NCBI GenBank assembly: GCA_964370855.1
Contig: CAYJMF010000004.1
Coordinates: 1-64,000 of the forward strand
Reading direction: 5' to 3'
DNA: 64,000 bases
From: JAKLKS01 sp964370855
Lineage (GTDB): Bacteria > Planctomycetota > JAJSAM01 > JAKLKS01
Shown piece after piece: positions 32,862 through 41,112 of this stretch. A program made the translations under genes and the position numbers. How positions within the stretch are numbered: the first letter of the stretch is position 1; each line of letters starts with the position of its first letter. The notes beneath the pieces are model-generated. The model worked only from the letters and a program-made list of their open reading frames with translations, searched no databases and was not told the origin of the DNA.

Positions 32862-33772
32862 ATCCGGAACGGGCGAAGGGCGGGGAAGGCGGGGGGGGCG
32901 AAGGCGCCGGGGATGACGTGCGCGGGTTCAGAGCGCGGATCGTGGCGGAGCGGCCGAGGATGGGACCGGAGGACCGGTTCCGGTTCGACTGCCACCCGGG
33001 GCTCCCCTGCTTCAACCGGTGCTGCGGCGACGTGAACATCTTCCTGACCCCCTACGACGTGCTGCGCATGAAGCGCCGTCTCGGGATGCCGTCGGGGGAG
33101 TTCCTGCGCAGGTACACGCTCCTCCCGGTCCAGGAGGGGATGAAGACCCCCGTGGTCCTCCTCCGGATGGGGGAGGACGGGAGGAAGTCGTGCCCCTTCG
33201 TCGGGGAGAAGGGGTGCGGCGTCTATGCCGATCGCCCCTGGCCGTGCCGCATGTACCCCGTGGGCCTCGCCTCGGCGAGGGACACGGAGGACGGCTGGAG
33301 GGGGGAGCGCTTCTACTACCTCCTCGACGACGGGGAATGCCGCGGATGCGGGGAGTCCCGCGAGTGGACCGTGCGGGAGTGGATGTCGGACCAGGGCGTC
33401 GACGAGTACGACGAGTGGGGCGAGGCGTGGAAGGAGCTGACCCTCCACCGCTTCTTCGAGAAGGGGGGGACGCTCCCGCCCCAGAAGATGGAGATGCTCT
33501 TCACCGCCTGCTACGACCTCGACCGGTTCCGCGAGTTCGTCTTCCGGACCACCCTGCTCGAGCGCTTCGAGGTGGACGACGACCTCGTCGAGGAGATGCG
33601 AACGGACGACGAGGCGCTGCTCCGGTTCGGGTTCCTCTGGCTCCGGTACATCCTCTTCGCCGAGCCCACGGTGCGCATGAGGCCCGGGGCGGCGGAGCGG
33701 TACCAGGAGAAGCAGGCCCGGAAGGCCGGCCGCGAGCCGGCCCCCTCGGGGGCGGGGAGGGAGGCGCGGTGA
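32858..33772 (+). CDS. YkgJ-type cysteine-cluster protein
   Basis: This 304-residue protein of the YkgJ/UPF0153 family has a Cys cluster in DCHPGLPCFNRCCGDV and a second in SCPFVGEKGCGVYADRPWPCRMYP, expected to bind zinc or an iron-sulfur cluster. A later CRGCGESREW adds two more cysteines. A helical C-terminal extension (about 190-300) is longer than in typical YkgJ proteins. It starts at GTG 32858, overlapping the zinc-ribbon gene, and overlaps qmoA at its end. Its function is unknown. Placement inside the apr-qmo segment suggests an assembly or redox role. Confidence 0.82.
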   Translation: MNPERAKGGEGGGGEGAGDDVRGFRARIVAERPRMGPEDRFRFDCHPGLPCFNRCCGDVNIFLTPYDVLRMKRRLGMPSGEFLRRYTLLPVQEGMKTPVVLLRMGEDGRKSCPFVGEKGCGVYADRPWPCRMYPVGLASARDTEDGWRGERFYYLLDDGECRGCGESREWTVREWMSDQGVDEYDEWGEAWKELTLHRFFEKGGTLPPQKMEMLFTACYDLDRFREFVFRTTLLERFEVDDDLVEEMRTDDEALLRFGFLWLRYILFAEPTVRMRPGAAERYQEKQARKAGREPAPSGAGREAR

Positions 33773-35037
33773 CCCCGGACCGGAGCCCCCCCCGCGTCCT
33801 CGTGGTCGGAGGCGGAATCACCGGGATATCCGCCGCCGTCGAGGCGTCGGAGGCCGGGGCCGACGTGGTGCTGGTCGAGAAGGATCCGTTCCTCGGGGGG
33901 CGGGTCGCCCGCTCCCACCAGTACTTCCCCAAGATGTGTCCCCCCTCCTGCGGTCTGGAGATCAGCTACCGCCGGCTCCGGACGAGCCCCCGGATCCGCG
34001 TGATCACCCTCGGCGAGGTGGAGAGCGTCACGGGCTCCGCGGGGGCCTTCCGCGCCGTGGTCCGGCGCATGCCCCGGTTCGTGAACGACCGGTGCACCGC
34101 CTGCGGTGCGTGCGTGGACGCCTGCCCCGGGGAGCGGGCGGACGACTTCAACGCGGGGATGGGCAGGACGAAGGCCGTGCACATCCCCCCGGGGATCACC
34201 CATCCCGCGATCCACGCCATCGACGCGGAGGCCTGCAGGGGGGCCGCGTGCGGAAAGTGCCTCCCCGCCTGCGCCTACGGCGCCATCGACCTCGCCATGA
34301 AGCCCGTGACGGAGACCATCGACGTCGATTCCGTCATCTGGGCCACGGGCTGGCGGCCGCCCGACGCCTCCCGCCTCGAGGGGCTCGGCTTCGGGGTCCA
34401 CCGGGACGTGATCACCAACGTGATGATGGAGCGCCTCGCCGCCCCGACGGGGCCCACGGGGGGGGGGATCGTGCGCCCCTCCGACGGGAAGGCGCCCTCC
34501 TCCGTCGCCTTCGTGCAGTGCGCGGGATCCCGGGACGTGAACCACCAGGCCTGGTGCTCGGGGGTCTGCTGCATGGCAAGCCTCAAGCAGGCGCGTTACG
34601 TCCGCGAGAAGTGCCCCGAGGCGGAGGTCTTCGTGTTCTACATCGACATCCGGGCCCCGGGCCGCATGGAGGACTTCTTCGAGGAGGCCAAGAGGGACGA
34701 ACGGTTCCACCTCGTCCGCGGGAAGGCCGCGAAGGTGGCGGAGGAGGACGGGGCCCTGATCGTCGAGGCCGAGGACACCTTCACGGGGGACATGGTGGAG
34801 CGGAAGGTGGACCTCGTCGTCCTCGCGACCGGAATGGCTCCCGCGGGCACGGGGGAGGCGAGGATCGACGGGGGCCCGCGGAAGGACGAGTTCGGCTTCC
34901 TTCTCGGGGACCAGCCCCTGGCGGGGATGTTCGCCGCCGGGTGCACCCGGCGGCCGGCGGACGTCGCCACCTGCGTGCGTGACGCCACGGGGACGGCACT
35001 GCGGGCCCTGGAGTTCCACCCGGGGGCCCACGCATGA
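33769..35037 (+). CDS. qmoA: QmoA, HdrA-like flavoprotein
   Basis: This 422-residue cytoplasmic subunit of the quinone-interacting oxidoreductase Qmo passes menaquinol electrons towards APS reductase. It has an N-terminal FAD motif VLVVGGGITGISAAVEASEAG and the HdrA signature MCPPSCGLEISY. Iron-sulfur cysteines appear in CTACGACVDACPGE and CRGAACGKCLPACAYG. The HdrA-family FVQCAGSRDVNHQAWCSGVCCMASLKQA and a C-terminal FAD contact (GMFAAGCTRRPADVATCVRDA) follow. It starts at GTG 33769, overlapping the YkgJ-type gene, and overlaps qmoB (ATGA). Confidence 0.95.
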   Translation: MTPDRSPPRVLVVGGGITGISAAVEASEAGADVVLVEKDPFLGGRVARSHQYFPKMCPPSCGLEISYRRLRTSPRIRVITLGEVESVTGSAGAFRAVVRRMPRFVNDRCTACGACVDACPGERADDFNAGMGRTKAVHIPPGITHPAIHAIDAEACRGAACGKCLPACAYGAIDLAMKPVTETIDVDSVIWATGWRPPDASRLEGLGFGVHRDVITNVMMERLAAPTGPTGGGIVRPSDGKAPSSVAFVQCAGSRDVNHQAWCSGVCCMASLKQARYVREKCPEAEVFVFYIDIRAPGRMEDFFEEAKRDERFHLVRGKAAKVAEEDGALIVEAEDTFTGDMVERKVDLVVLATGMAPAGTGEARIDGGPRKDEFGFLLGDQPLAGMFAAGCTRRPADVATCVRDATGTALRALEFHPGAHA

Positions 35038-37283
35038 GCGCCCGGACCGCCGTCTACGTCTGCAGGGGATGCGGGATCGGCGAGGCCATGGACGTCGAGG
35101 CCCTGAGGGAGGCCGCGTCCGCCGAGGAGGGCGTCGACCTCTGCAGGGACCACGCCTGCCTCTGCGGGGACGAGGGGCGCGCCCTGCTGGCGGCGGACGC
35201 CCGGGACGGCGTCTCCCGCATGGTGGTGGGGGCCTGCTCGCCCCGGTTCAAGGCCGAAGCCTTCGCCTTCGACGGGTGCGCCACGGAGCGCGTGAACCTG
35301 CGCGAGTTCGTGGCCTGGAGCCACGAGCCCGGCCACGAGGACACCCGGATGCTCGCCGAGGACTACCTCCGCATGGGGATCGCCCGGGCCCGCAAGGTCC
35401 AGCGGCCGGAGCCCCCGCGGGAGGAGATCGACGGGACTGTGCTGGTGGTGGGCGGCGGGGCCGCCGGGCTGGAGGCCGCCCTCGGCGCCGCCCGCGCGGG
35501 GTCGAAGGTCGTCCTCGTCGAGAAGGAGGACCGCCTCGGAGGGTGGATGGGGCGCTTCGCCCGCGGGATCCCCCACGGCCCGGACTGGCGCGAGCCCGTG
35601 GCCGACGGCATGCGGCGGCGCATCGAGGAGGTCGAGGCCCACGAGGGGATCCGGGTCCTCACGGGAGCGAACGTCCGGTCCTGCAGGGGGCAGCCGGGCC
35701 GGTTCGACGTCGAGGTGGAGGTCCGGGGAGCGGCGGAGCCCCTCCGGGTCGGCGCCGTGATCCAGGCCACGGGCTGGATCCCCTACGACGCCTCGAAGCT
35801 CGGGCATCTCGGCTACGGCCGATCCCCCGACGTGATCACCAACGTCCGGATGGAGGAGATGATCGCCGCGGGGGCGATCCGGCGCCCCGGCGACGGGAAG
35901 CCGCCCCGCCGCATCGCCTTCATCCAGTGCGCCGGGTCGCGGGACGCGAACCACCTGCCCTACTGCTCGGCGGTCTGCTGCCGGGTGAGCCTCAAGCAGG
36001 CCATCGTCGCCCGCGGGCTCGAACCGTCGGCGGAGGTCTACGTCCTGTACAGGGACCTCCGGGCGCCGGGGCAGTACGAGGAGTTCTACCGGCGGGCACA
36101 GGAGGACCCGGGCATCTTCTTCACGAGGGCCGAGGTCCTCGGCGTCGAGCCCGTCGACGGCGGCGCCCTGCGGATCCGGGCGGGCGAGGGGCTCCTCGGG
36201 AAGGGGTTCGAGATCGAGGCCGATCTCGTCGTCCTCGCCACGGGCATGGTCCCCCGGGCCGCGGACGGCGAGGCCCTGCGCCAGCTCGCCGACGCGAAGG
36301 CCGTGGTGGCGAAGGGGGAGCCCGGGACCCAGCTCGACGCCGCCCGGGCGACCGTGGAACGGCTGGCCCGCCACGAGGGGACTTCCATCCTCAACCTCGA
36401 CTACAGGCAGGGACCGGACCTCCCCGCCCTCCGGTACGACTTCCCCGACTCCCACTTCATCTGCTTCCCCTACGAGACGCGGCGCACGGGGATCCTGGCC
36501 GCGGGCTGCACGCGGGCCCCCGCGGACTCGCAGGCTTCGAGGGAGGACGGGGCGGGAGCCGCGCTCAAGGCGATCCAGACCCTGGAGGTCGCCCGCAGGG
36601 GGGAGACGGCGCATCCCCGGTGGGGGGACGCCTCCCGGCCCGACTTCGCGCTGCAGCGCTGCACCCAGTGCAAGCGGTGCACCGAGGAGTGCCCCTTCGG
36701 GACCCTGAACGAGGACGCCAAGGGGACCCCCCAGCCCAATCCCACGAGGTGCCGCCGCTGCGGCATCTGCATGGGAGCCTGTCCGGAGCGCATCATCTCC
36801 TTCGGCGACTACAGCGTGGACATCATCTCCTCGATGATCAAGTCGGTGCACATCCCCGAGGAGTTCGACGAGAAGCCCCGCATCCTCGGCTTCCTCTGCG
36901 AGAACGACGCCTACCCGGCCCTGGACACGGCGGGGCTCCGGAGAATCCGGCACAGCGCGTGGATCCGCTTCATCCCGGTGCGGTGCCTGGGCTCCGTGAA
37001 CGTGGTCTTCGTGGCCGACGCGCTGGCCCGGGGCTTCGACGGGATCCTGATGGTGGGGTGCAGGCCGGGAGCGGACTACCAGTGCCACTTCGTCCGCGGC
37101 AGCGAGCTGATGAAGACCCGGAGCACGAACATCCGCGAGAAGCTGAAGCAGCTGGCCCTCGAGGAGGAGCGCGTCCGCCTGGTGGAGCTATCCATCGCCG
37201 AGTTCGAGAGGCTGCCCCAGGTCATCGACGAGTTCGCGGCGAAGATCGTCGAGATGGGGCCCAGCCCCTTCAAGGGGTTCTGA
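35034..37283 (+). CDS. qmoB: QmoB, HdrA/MvhD-like flavoprotein
   Basis: This 749-residue second flavoprotein of the Qmo complex has an N-terminal region (1-130) followed by an FAD fold VLVVGGGAAGLEAALGAARAG and HdrA-type FIQCAGSRDANHLPYCSAVCCRVSLKQA. A two-cluster ferredoxin segment (CTQCKRCTEECPFG and CRRCGICMGACP) comes next. The C-terminal MvhD-like domain contains GFLCENDAYPALDTAG, VRCLGSVN and VGCRPGADYQCHFVRG. It probably relays or bifurcates electrons between QmoC, AprBA and possibly a soluble partner. It starts at the overlapping ATG 35034, and qmoC begins one base after its stop. Confidence 0.95.
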   Translation: MSARTAVYVCRGCGIGEAMDVEALREAASAEEGVDLCRDHACLCGDEGRALLAADARDGVSRMVVGACSPRFKAEAFAFDGCATERVNLREFVAWSHEPGHEDTRMLAEDYLRMGIARARKVQRPEPPREEIDGTVLVVGGGAAGLEAALGAARAGSKVVLVEKEDRLGGWMGRFARGIPHGPDWREPVADGMRRRIEEVEAHEGIRVLTGANVRSCRGQPGRFDVEVEVRGAAEPLRVGAVIQATGWIPYDASKLGHLGYGRSPDVITNVRMEEMIAAGAIRRPGDGKPPRRIAFIQCAGSRDANHLPYCSAVCCRVSLKQAIVARGLEPSAEVYVLYRDLRAPGQYEEFYRRAQEDPGIFFTRAEVLGVEPVDGGALRIRAGEGLLGKGFEIEADLVVLATGMVPRAADGEALRQLADAKAVVAKGEPGTQLDAARATVERLARHEGTSILNLDYRQGPDLPALRYDFPDSHFICFPYETRRTGILAAGCTRAPADSQASREDGAGAALKAIQTLEVARRGETAHPRWGDASRPDFALQRCTQCKRCTEECPFGTLNEDAKGTPQPNPTRCRRCGICMGACPERIISFGDYSVDIISSMIKSVHIPEEFDEKPRILGFLCENDAYPALDTAGLRRIRHSAWIRFIPVRCLGSVNVVFVADALARGFDGILMVGCRPGADYQCHFVRGSELMKTRSTNIREKLKQLALEEERVRLVELSIAEFERLPQVIDEFAAKIVEMGPSPFKGF

Positions 37284-37284
37284 G

Positions 37285-38535
37285 GTGGCGACCGCCCTCC
37301 CGACCGCGCCGCTCCTGCGGCCCGACAGGGAGTTCGTGGAGGCGGTGATGGCCGCTGGCGGAGGGGACCTCAAGCGGTGCTTCCAGTGCGCCACCTGCTC
37401 CGTGGTCTGCGACCTCTCGGGGGAGAACGGGACCTTCCCGAGGAGGCAGATGCTCTGGGCCCAGTGGGGCCTCAAGGAGCGGCTCTTCTCCGATCCCGGG
37501 ATCTGGCTCTGCCACCGGTGCGGCGACTGCTCCGAGCGGTGTCCCCGGGCCGCCCGTCCGGGGGACGTCATGGCCGCCGTGCGGAGGATGGTGATGGAGC
37601 ACCATGCCGTCCCCCGCTCCTTCGCCTCCCTGGTGAACCGGCCATGGGGGCTCCCCGCGATGCTGGTCGTCCCGGCCGTCCTCCTGACGGCGGCGGTCCT
37701 CCTCCGGGAACCCCTCGGTGCCGCCCTCGGGATGGAGCCCCACGCTCCGGCGGAGGGTTTCTCCTTCGCCGCGTTCCTTCCCCACTGGCTCCTCGTGGGG
37801 TTCTTCTCCCTCTTCGCCGGCCTCGCGGCGGCGGCGGCGGCGGCGGGGGCCTGGAGATTCTGGCGGGGCCTCGAGGCCGCGGCGCCCGCGGCGGGGACCG
37901 GGCGGCCGGTCCCGGGGATCCCGGCCGCCCTCTACCGCGTCCTCCGATCCGCCCTCGTCCACGAGAAGTTCGCGAGGTGCGGGGTGCGAAGGTCCGCCCG
38001 GGCGACCCACATGATGGTGGTCTACGGGTTCCTGGCGCTGTTCGCGACCACCGTCTGGGCCGTGATCGACCTCTACCTGGTCCCCCTGCTCGGAGGGAAG
38101 GCGGGCTATCCCTACGGCCCGTTCCACCCGGTGAAGTTCCTCGCCAACGCGGGCGCGATCCTCCTGGTCGTCGGGGCGGGGAGGGCGCTCCTCGGCCGGT
38201 TCGGGGAGTCCGCCGTCGAGTCGAGCACGGCCTTCGACCTGAACTTCTCGGGCCTCCTCCTGGGTGTCGGCCTGACGGGAATCGCCCTGGAGGTCCTGCG
38301 GTTCTCCGCCGGGGCGGAGCCGGGGCGGGGATTCGTGGAGTTCACCATCGCCCTGTACCTGGTGCACCTCACCCTCGTGTTCGGCCTCCTCGTCTACCTC
38401 CCGTACTCCAAGTTCGCGCACGTCATCTACCGGACGGTGGCCCTCGTCCACGCCGAGCGCGTCGGCGGGAGACGGGGGGCCTCCGGGAACGCGGTCGCCG
38501 CCGGTGCGGCGCCCGGGACGAAGGGACTCGTGTGA
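37285..38535 (+). CDS. qmoC: QmoC, membrane heme b / iron-sulfur subunit
   Basis: This 416-residue fusion of an HdrC-like ferredoxin domain with an HdrE/cytochrome b-like membrane domain anchors Qmo and oxidises menaquinol. It carries CFQCATCSVVCDLSG and CHRCGDCSERCPRAARPGD for two [4Fe-4S] clusters. About five to six membrane helices follow, with conserved histidines (THMMVVYGFLALF, VHLTLVFGLLVYLPYSKFAHVIYRTVALVH) for heme ligation. It starts at GTG 37285. It is followed by sat after a 13-base gap. Confidence 0.93.
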   Translation: MATALPTAPLLRPDREFVEAVMAAGGGDLKRCFQCATCSVVCDLSGENGTFPRRQMLWAQWGLKERLFSDPGIWLCHRCGDCSERCPRAARPGDVMAAVRRMVMEHHAVPRSFASLVNRPWGLPAMLVVPAVLLTAAVLLREPLGAALGMEPHAPAEGFSFAAFLPHWLLVGFFSLFAGLAAAAAAAGAWRFWRGLEAAAPAAGTGRPVPGIPAALYRVLRSALVHEKFARCGVRRSARATHMMVVYGFLALFATTVWAVIDLYLVPLLGGKAGYPYGPFHPVKFLANAGAILLVVGAGRALLGRFGESAVESSTAFDLNFSGLLLGVGLTGIALEVLRFSAGAEPGRGFVEFTIALYLVHLTLVFGLLVYLPYSKFAHVIYRTVALVHAERVGGRRGASGNAVAAGAAPGTKGLV

Positions 38536-38548
38536 AAGGGGGACTCGG

Positions 38549-39787
38549 ATGGCCAAGCTCGTGAATCCTCACGGCCGCGACAAGGTGCTGATGCCGCTGC
38601 TCCTGAAGGGGAGGGAACTGGAGGAGGGGAAGAAGCGGGCCGCGACCCTGAAGCGGATCCCCATCACCTCCAGGGAGACGGGCGACGCGATCATGCTGGG
38701 CATCGGCGGATTCACCCCCCTTCGCGGCTACATGGGAAGCGCGGACTGGAAGGGCGTCGTGAAGGAGATGAGGACCGCCGACGGCACCTTCTGGCCCATC
38801 CCCGTCACGGTCTCCGCCACGAAGGAGGATGCGGCCGCGATCAAGACGGGCGCCGACGTGACCCTGGTGGACGAGGAGACGGGGATCGACCTGGCCATCC
38901 TGCGGGTGGAGGAGAAGTACTCCATCGACAAGGCGCTCGAGTGCAAGGAGGTCTTCCGCACCAACGACGGGGAGCACCCCGGCGTGAAGATGGTGATGGG
39001 GCAGAAGGACGTGAACCTGGGCGGGCCGCTCCAGGTGCTCAGCGAGAGCTACTTCCCCACGGAGTTCAAGGACGTCTACATGCGCCCGGCCGAGACCCGC
39101 CGGATGTTCGAGGAGCGCGGGTGGAAGACCGTGGCCGCCCTCCAGCTCCGCAACCCGATGCACCGCTCCCACGAGTACCTGGCGAAGATCGCCCTCGAGG
39201 TGCTGGACGGCCTCTTCATCCACCAGCTCGTCGGCAAGCTGAAGCCGGGCGACATCCCCGCGGCCGTCCGGGTCCGCTGCATCGACACGCTCGTGGAGAA
39301 GTACTTCGTGAAGAACACCGCCATCCAGGGGGGGTACCCGCTGGACATGCGCTACGCCGGCCCCCGCGAGGCCCTCCTGCACGCGGCCTTCCGCCAGAAC
39401 TACGGGTGCAGCCACCTCATCGTCGGCCGCGACCACGCGGGCGTGGGGGACTACTACGGTCCCTTCGACGCGCAGAGGATCTTCGAGGAGATCCCGAAAG
39501 GCTCCCTGGAGATCCAGCCCCTGAAGATCGACTGGACCTTCCACTGCTCCAAGTGCCGCGGGATGGCCTCCATGAAGACCTGCCCGCACGGCAAGGAGGA
39601 CCGCCTCATGCTCAGCGGGACGGTGCTCCGCAAGACGCTCTCCGAGGGCGGCGAGGTCCATCCCGACTTCAGCCGGCCGGAGGTGCTGGCGATCCTCAGG
39701 GAGTACTACGCGGGCCTGGAGACGAAGGTGGAGGTGAAGCTGCACGGGGCCGCCACGGGGAAGGCCGCCGGGGGGGCCGGGCGCTGA
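38549..39787 (+). CDS. sat: ATP sulfurylase (sulfate adenylyltransferase)
   Basis: This 412-residue enzyme activates sulfate with ATP to APS and pyrophosphate, the first step of dissimilatory sulfate reduction. Active-site motifs are QLRNPMHRSHEYLAK (about 197-211, His pair of the nucleotidyltransferase site) and VGRDHAGVGDYYG (about 291). The zinc/ribbon-like CSKCRGMASMKTCPHG region typical of dissimilatory enzymes is present, as is SGTVLRKTLSEG. It lacks an APS-kinase domain. It starts at ATG 38549 with a GGGGGACTC leader. It lies between qmoC and the OsmC-like gene in the operon. Confidence 0.96.
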   Translation: MAKLVNPHGRDKVLMPLLLKGRELEEGKKRAATLKRIPITSRETGDAIMLGIGGFTPLRGYMGSADWKGVVKEMRTADGTFWPIPVTVSATKEDAAAIKTGADVTLVDEETGIDLAILRVEEKYSIDKALECKEVFRTNDGEHPGVKMVMGQKDVNLGGPLQVLSESYFPTEFKDVYMRPAETRRMFEERGWKTVAALQLRNPMHRSHEYLAKIALEVLDGLFIHQLVGKLKPGDIPAAVRVRCIDTLVEKYFVKNTAIQGGYPLDMRYAGPREALLHAAFRQNYGCSHLIVGRDHAGVGDYYGPFDAQRIFEEIPKGSLEIQPLKIDWTFHCSKCRGMASMKTCPHGKEDRLMLSGTVLRKTLSEGGEVHPDFSRPEVLAILREYYAGLETKVEVKLHGAATGKAAGGAGR

Positions 39788-39798
39788 GGAGGGGTGTC

Positions 39799-40179
39799 GT
39801 GGACCTGATCACGGTCTCGAGGAAGTCCGGTCCGGAGTTCGAGGTGCGCGTGCGCGGGCACGTCGTGCGGACCAGCCTGGCCGGGGGAGGCGGGGGTTTC
39901 ACCCCGGCCGAGCTCCTGGCCGGGTCCCTCGGGGCGTGCATCGCGATGCTCCTGCAGGACCGGTGCGATCGGGAGGGGCACGCGGACGGGGAGGTCGCCG
40001 TGAACCTCGCGCTGGAGCTGGCCGAGGACCCGAAGCGCGTGGGCTCCATCTTCGTCGACGTCGACCTCCCCGCCGACGTGCCGGAGGAGCAGAAGGAGCG
40101 GATCCGCCTGCTGGCCGGGCGCTGCGTCATCCACGAGACGCTGGCCCGGCCGCCGCGCATCGACATCGAGGTCGCTTGA
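39799..40179 (+). CDS. OsmC-like protein
   Basis: This 126-residue OsmC/YhfA-type protein has the two conserved cysteines, one in GSLGACIAMLLQDRCDREG and one in AGRCVIHETLARPP, forming the peroxidase or sulfane-handling site of the family. It starts at GTG 39799, eleven bases after sat, with a GAGGAGGGG ribosome-binding site. OsmC relatives reduce organic peroxides or act on sulfur-modified thiols. Between sat and dsrC, a role in persulfide or sulfur trafficking or in oxidative protection is plausible but unproven. Confidence 0.85.
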   Translation: MDLITVSRKSGPEFEVRVRGHVVRTSLAGGGGGFTPAELLAGSLGACIAMLLQDRCDREGHADGEVAVNLALELAEDPKRVGSIFVDVDLPADVPEEQKERIRLLAGRCVIHETLARPPRIDIEVA

Positions 40180-40196
40180 GGCTCACCCGGCACCGC

Positions 40197-40212
40197 CGGG
40201 CCGAGAGGCCCG
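40197..40212 (+). promoter_or_regulatory. GNRA-capped hairpin upstream of dsrC
   Basis: CGGGCC and GGCCCG form a perfect six-pair stem closed by a GAGA tetraloop (GNRA class), in the leader region of dsrC. Such a stable cap could set a processed 5' end and raise dsrC message, since DsrC is needed in excess. Confidence 0.45.
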
Positions 40213-40243
40213 TCCCGGGCCGGACAAGGAACGGAGGCGTGCG

Positions 40244-40561
40244 ATGGAAAAGAAGCTGTTCGGCGGCAAGGAGCTCGAGATCGACGAGGACGGGTTCATC
40301 CAGGATCCCGCGGGATGGGACGAGGCCGTCGCCGCGGACCTCGCGAAGACGGAAGGCGTCGTGCAGATGACCGAGCAGCACTGGAAGGTCGTCCGGTACC
40401 TGCGCGACTACTACATGCAGTACAACATGGCGCCCATGATCCGGAAGCTCTGCAAGGAGTCCGGGTTCAAGCTGAAGGAGATCTACGACCTGTTCCCGAG
40501 CGGCCCCGCGAAGGGGGCCTGCAAGGTGGCCGGGCTCCCGAAGCCCACCGGGTGCGTCTGA
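40244..40561 (+). CDS. dsrC: DsrC, sulfur carrier/trisulfide substrate of DsrAB
   Basis: This 105-residue small protein holds the sulfur atom from sulfite reduction as a DsrC trisulfide. The C-terminal arm has both functional cysteines: Cys93 in GACKVAGLPKP and Cys104 in TGCV, spaced 11 residues as in true DsrC. It is therefore not a single-Cys TusE-like paralogue. The core includes WKVVRYLRDYYMQYNMAPMIRKL and IYDLFPSGPAKGACK. It is unusual in sitting between sat/osmC and dsrMKJOP rather than at a separate locus. Confidence 0.96.
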   Translation: MEKKLFGGKELEIDEDGFIQDPAGWDEAVAADLAKTEGVVQMTEQHWKVVRYLRDYYMQYNMAPMIRKLCKESGFKLKEIYDLFPSGPAKGACKVAGLPKPTGCV

Positions 40562-40566
40562 TCGAC

Positions 40567-41112
40567 ATGGGTCTCGTCGCCCTCCTGCAGGAGCGGAAGG
40601 AAGCCGTCCTCGAACGGTGGGTCGACGCGATTCTGGCGACCTACCCCGGGAAGGGCGCAGCCCTCTTCCGCGGCCAGAGGGACCCGTTCGCCAATCCCGT
40701 CGGCCACGGGATCCGGACGGGGACCCGGGGAGTCCTCGACGCCCTGCTCGCGGGCGACGACGTCTCCGGGGTCCGGGAGGCGATCAGGGACATCGTCTCC
40801 ATCCGCTGCGTGCAGCAGTTCCCCCCCTCCGTGGCCGTGGGGTTCGTGCTCGGCCTCAAGGGCGCGATCCGCGCCGTGCTCGCGGTCGATCTCGACGATC
40901 CCGGACTCGAGCGGAAGATGGTCGCGCTCGAGGAACGGATCGACGGGGCGGCCCTCGTCGCCTTCGATCTCTACCTCGAGTGCCGGGAGCGGGTCTCGGA
41001 GCTCCGGATCAACGAGGTGAAGCGGAGGGTGGCGTGGGTGGTGGAGCGGGCGAACCGGGAAGCCCCCCCGGGGGAGCCGGCCCCCGCGGGCGCCGGGAAG
41101 GAGTCGGGATGA
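40567..41112 (+). CDS. RsbRD N-terminal domain protein
   Basis: This 181-residue helical protein has an RsbRD-type sensor domain, visible as LQERKEAVLERWVDAILATYP, FANPVGHGIRTGTRGVLDALL, IRDIVSIRCVQQFPPSVAVGFVLGLKGAIRAVL and a C-terminal helix ECRERVSELRINEVKRRV. RsbR-type N-terminal domains sense ligands such as oxygen or heme in stressosome-like modules. It lies between dsrC and dsrM, overlapping dsrM by four bases, and may regulate or assist the Dsr membrane complex. Confidence 0.8.
   Translation: MGLVALLQERKEAVLERWVDAILATYPGKGAALFRGQRDPFANPVGHGIRTGTRGVLDALLAGDDVSGVREAIRDIVSIRCVQQFPPSVAVGFVLGLKGAIRAVLAVDLDDPGLERKMVALEERIDGAALVAFDLYLECRERVSELRINEVKRRVAWVVERANREAPPGEPAPAGAGKESG

Noticed and set aside
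40244..40561. Possibility that the dsrC gene is a TusE-type paralogue
   Set aside because: Both C-terminal cysteines (93 and 104) and the extended arm are present, and the gene lies within a dsr operon.
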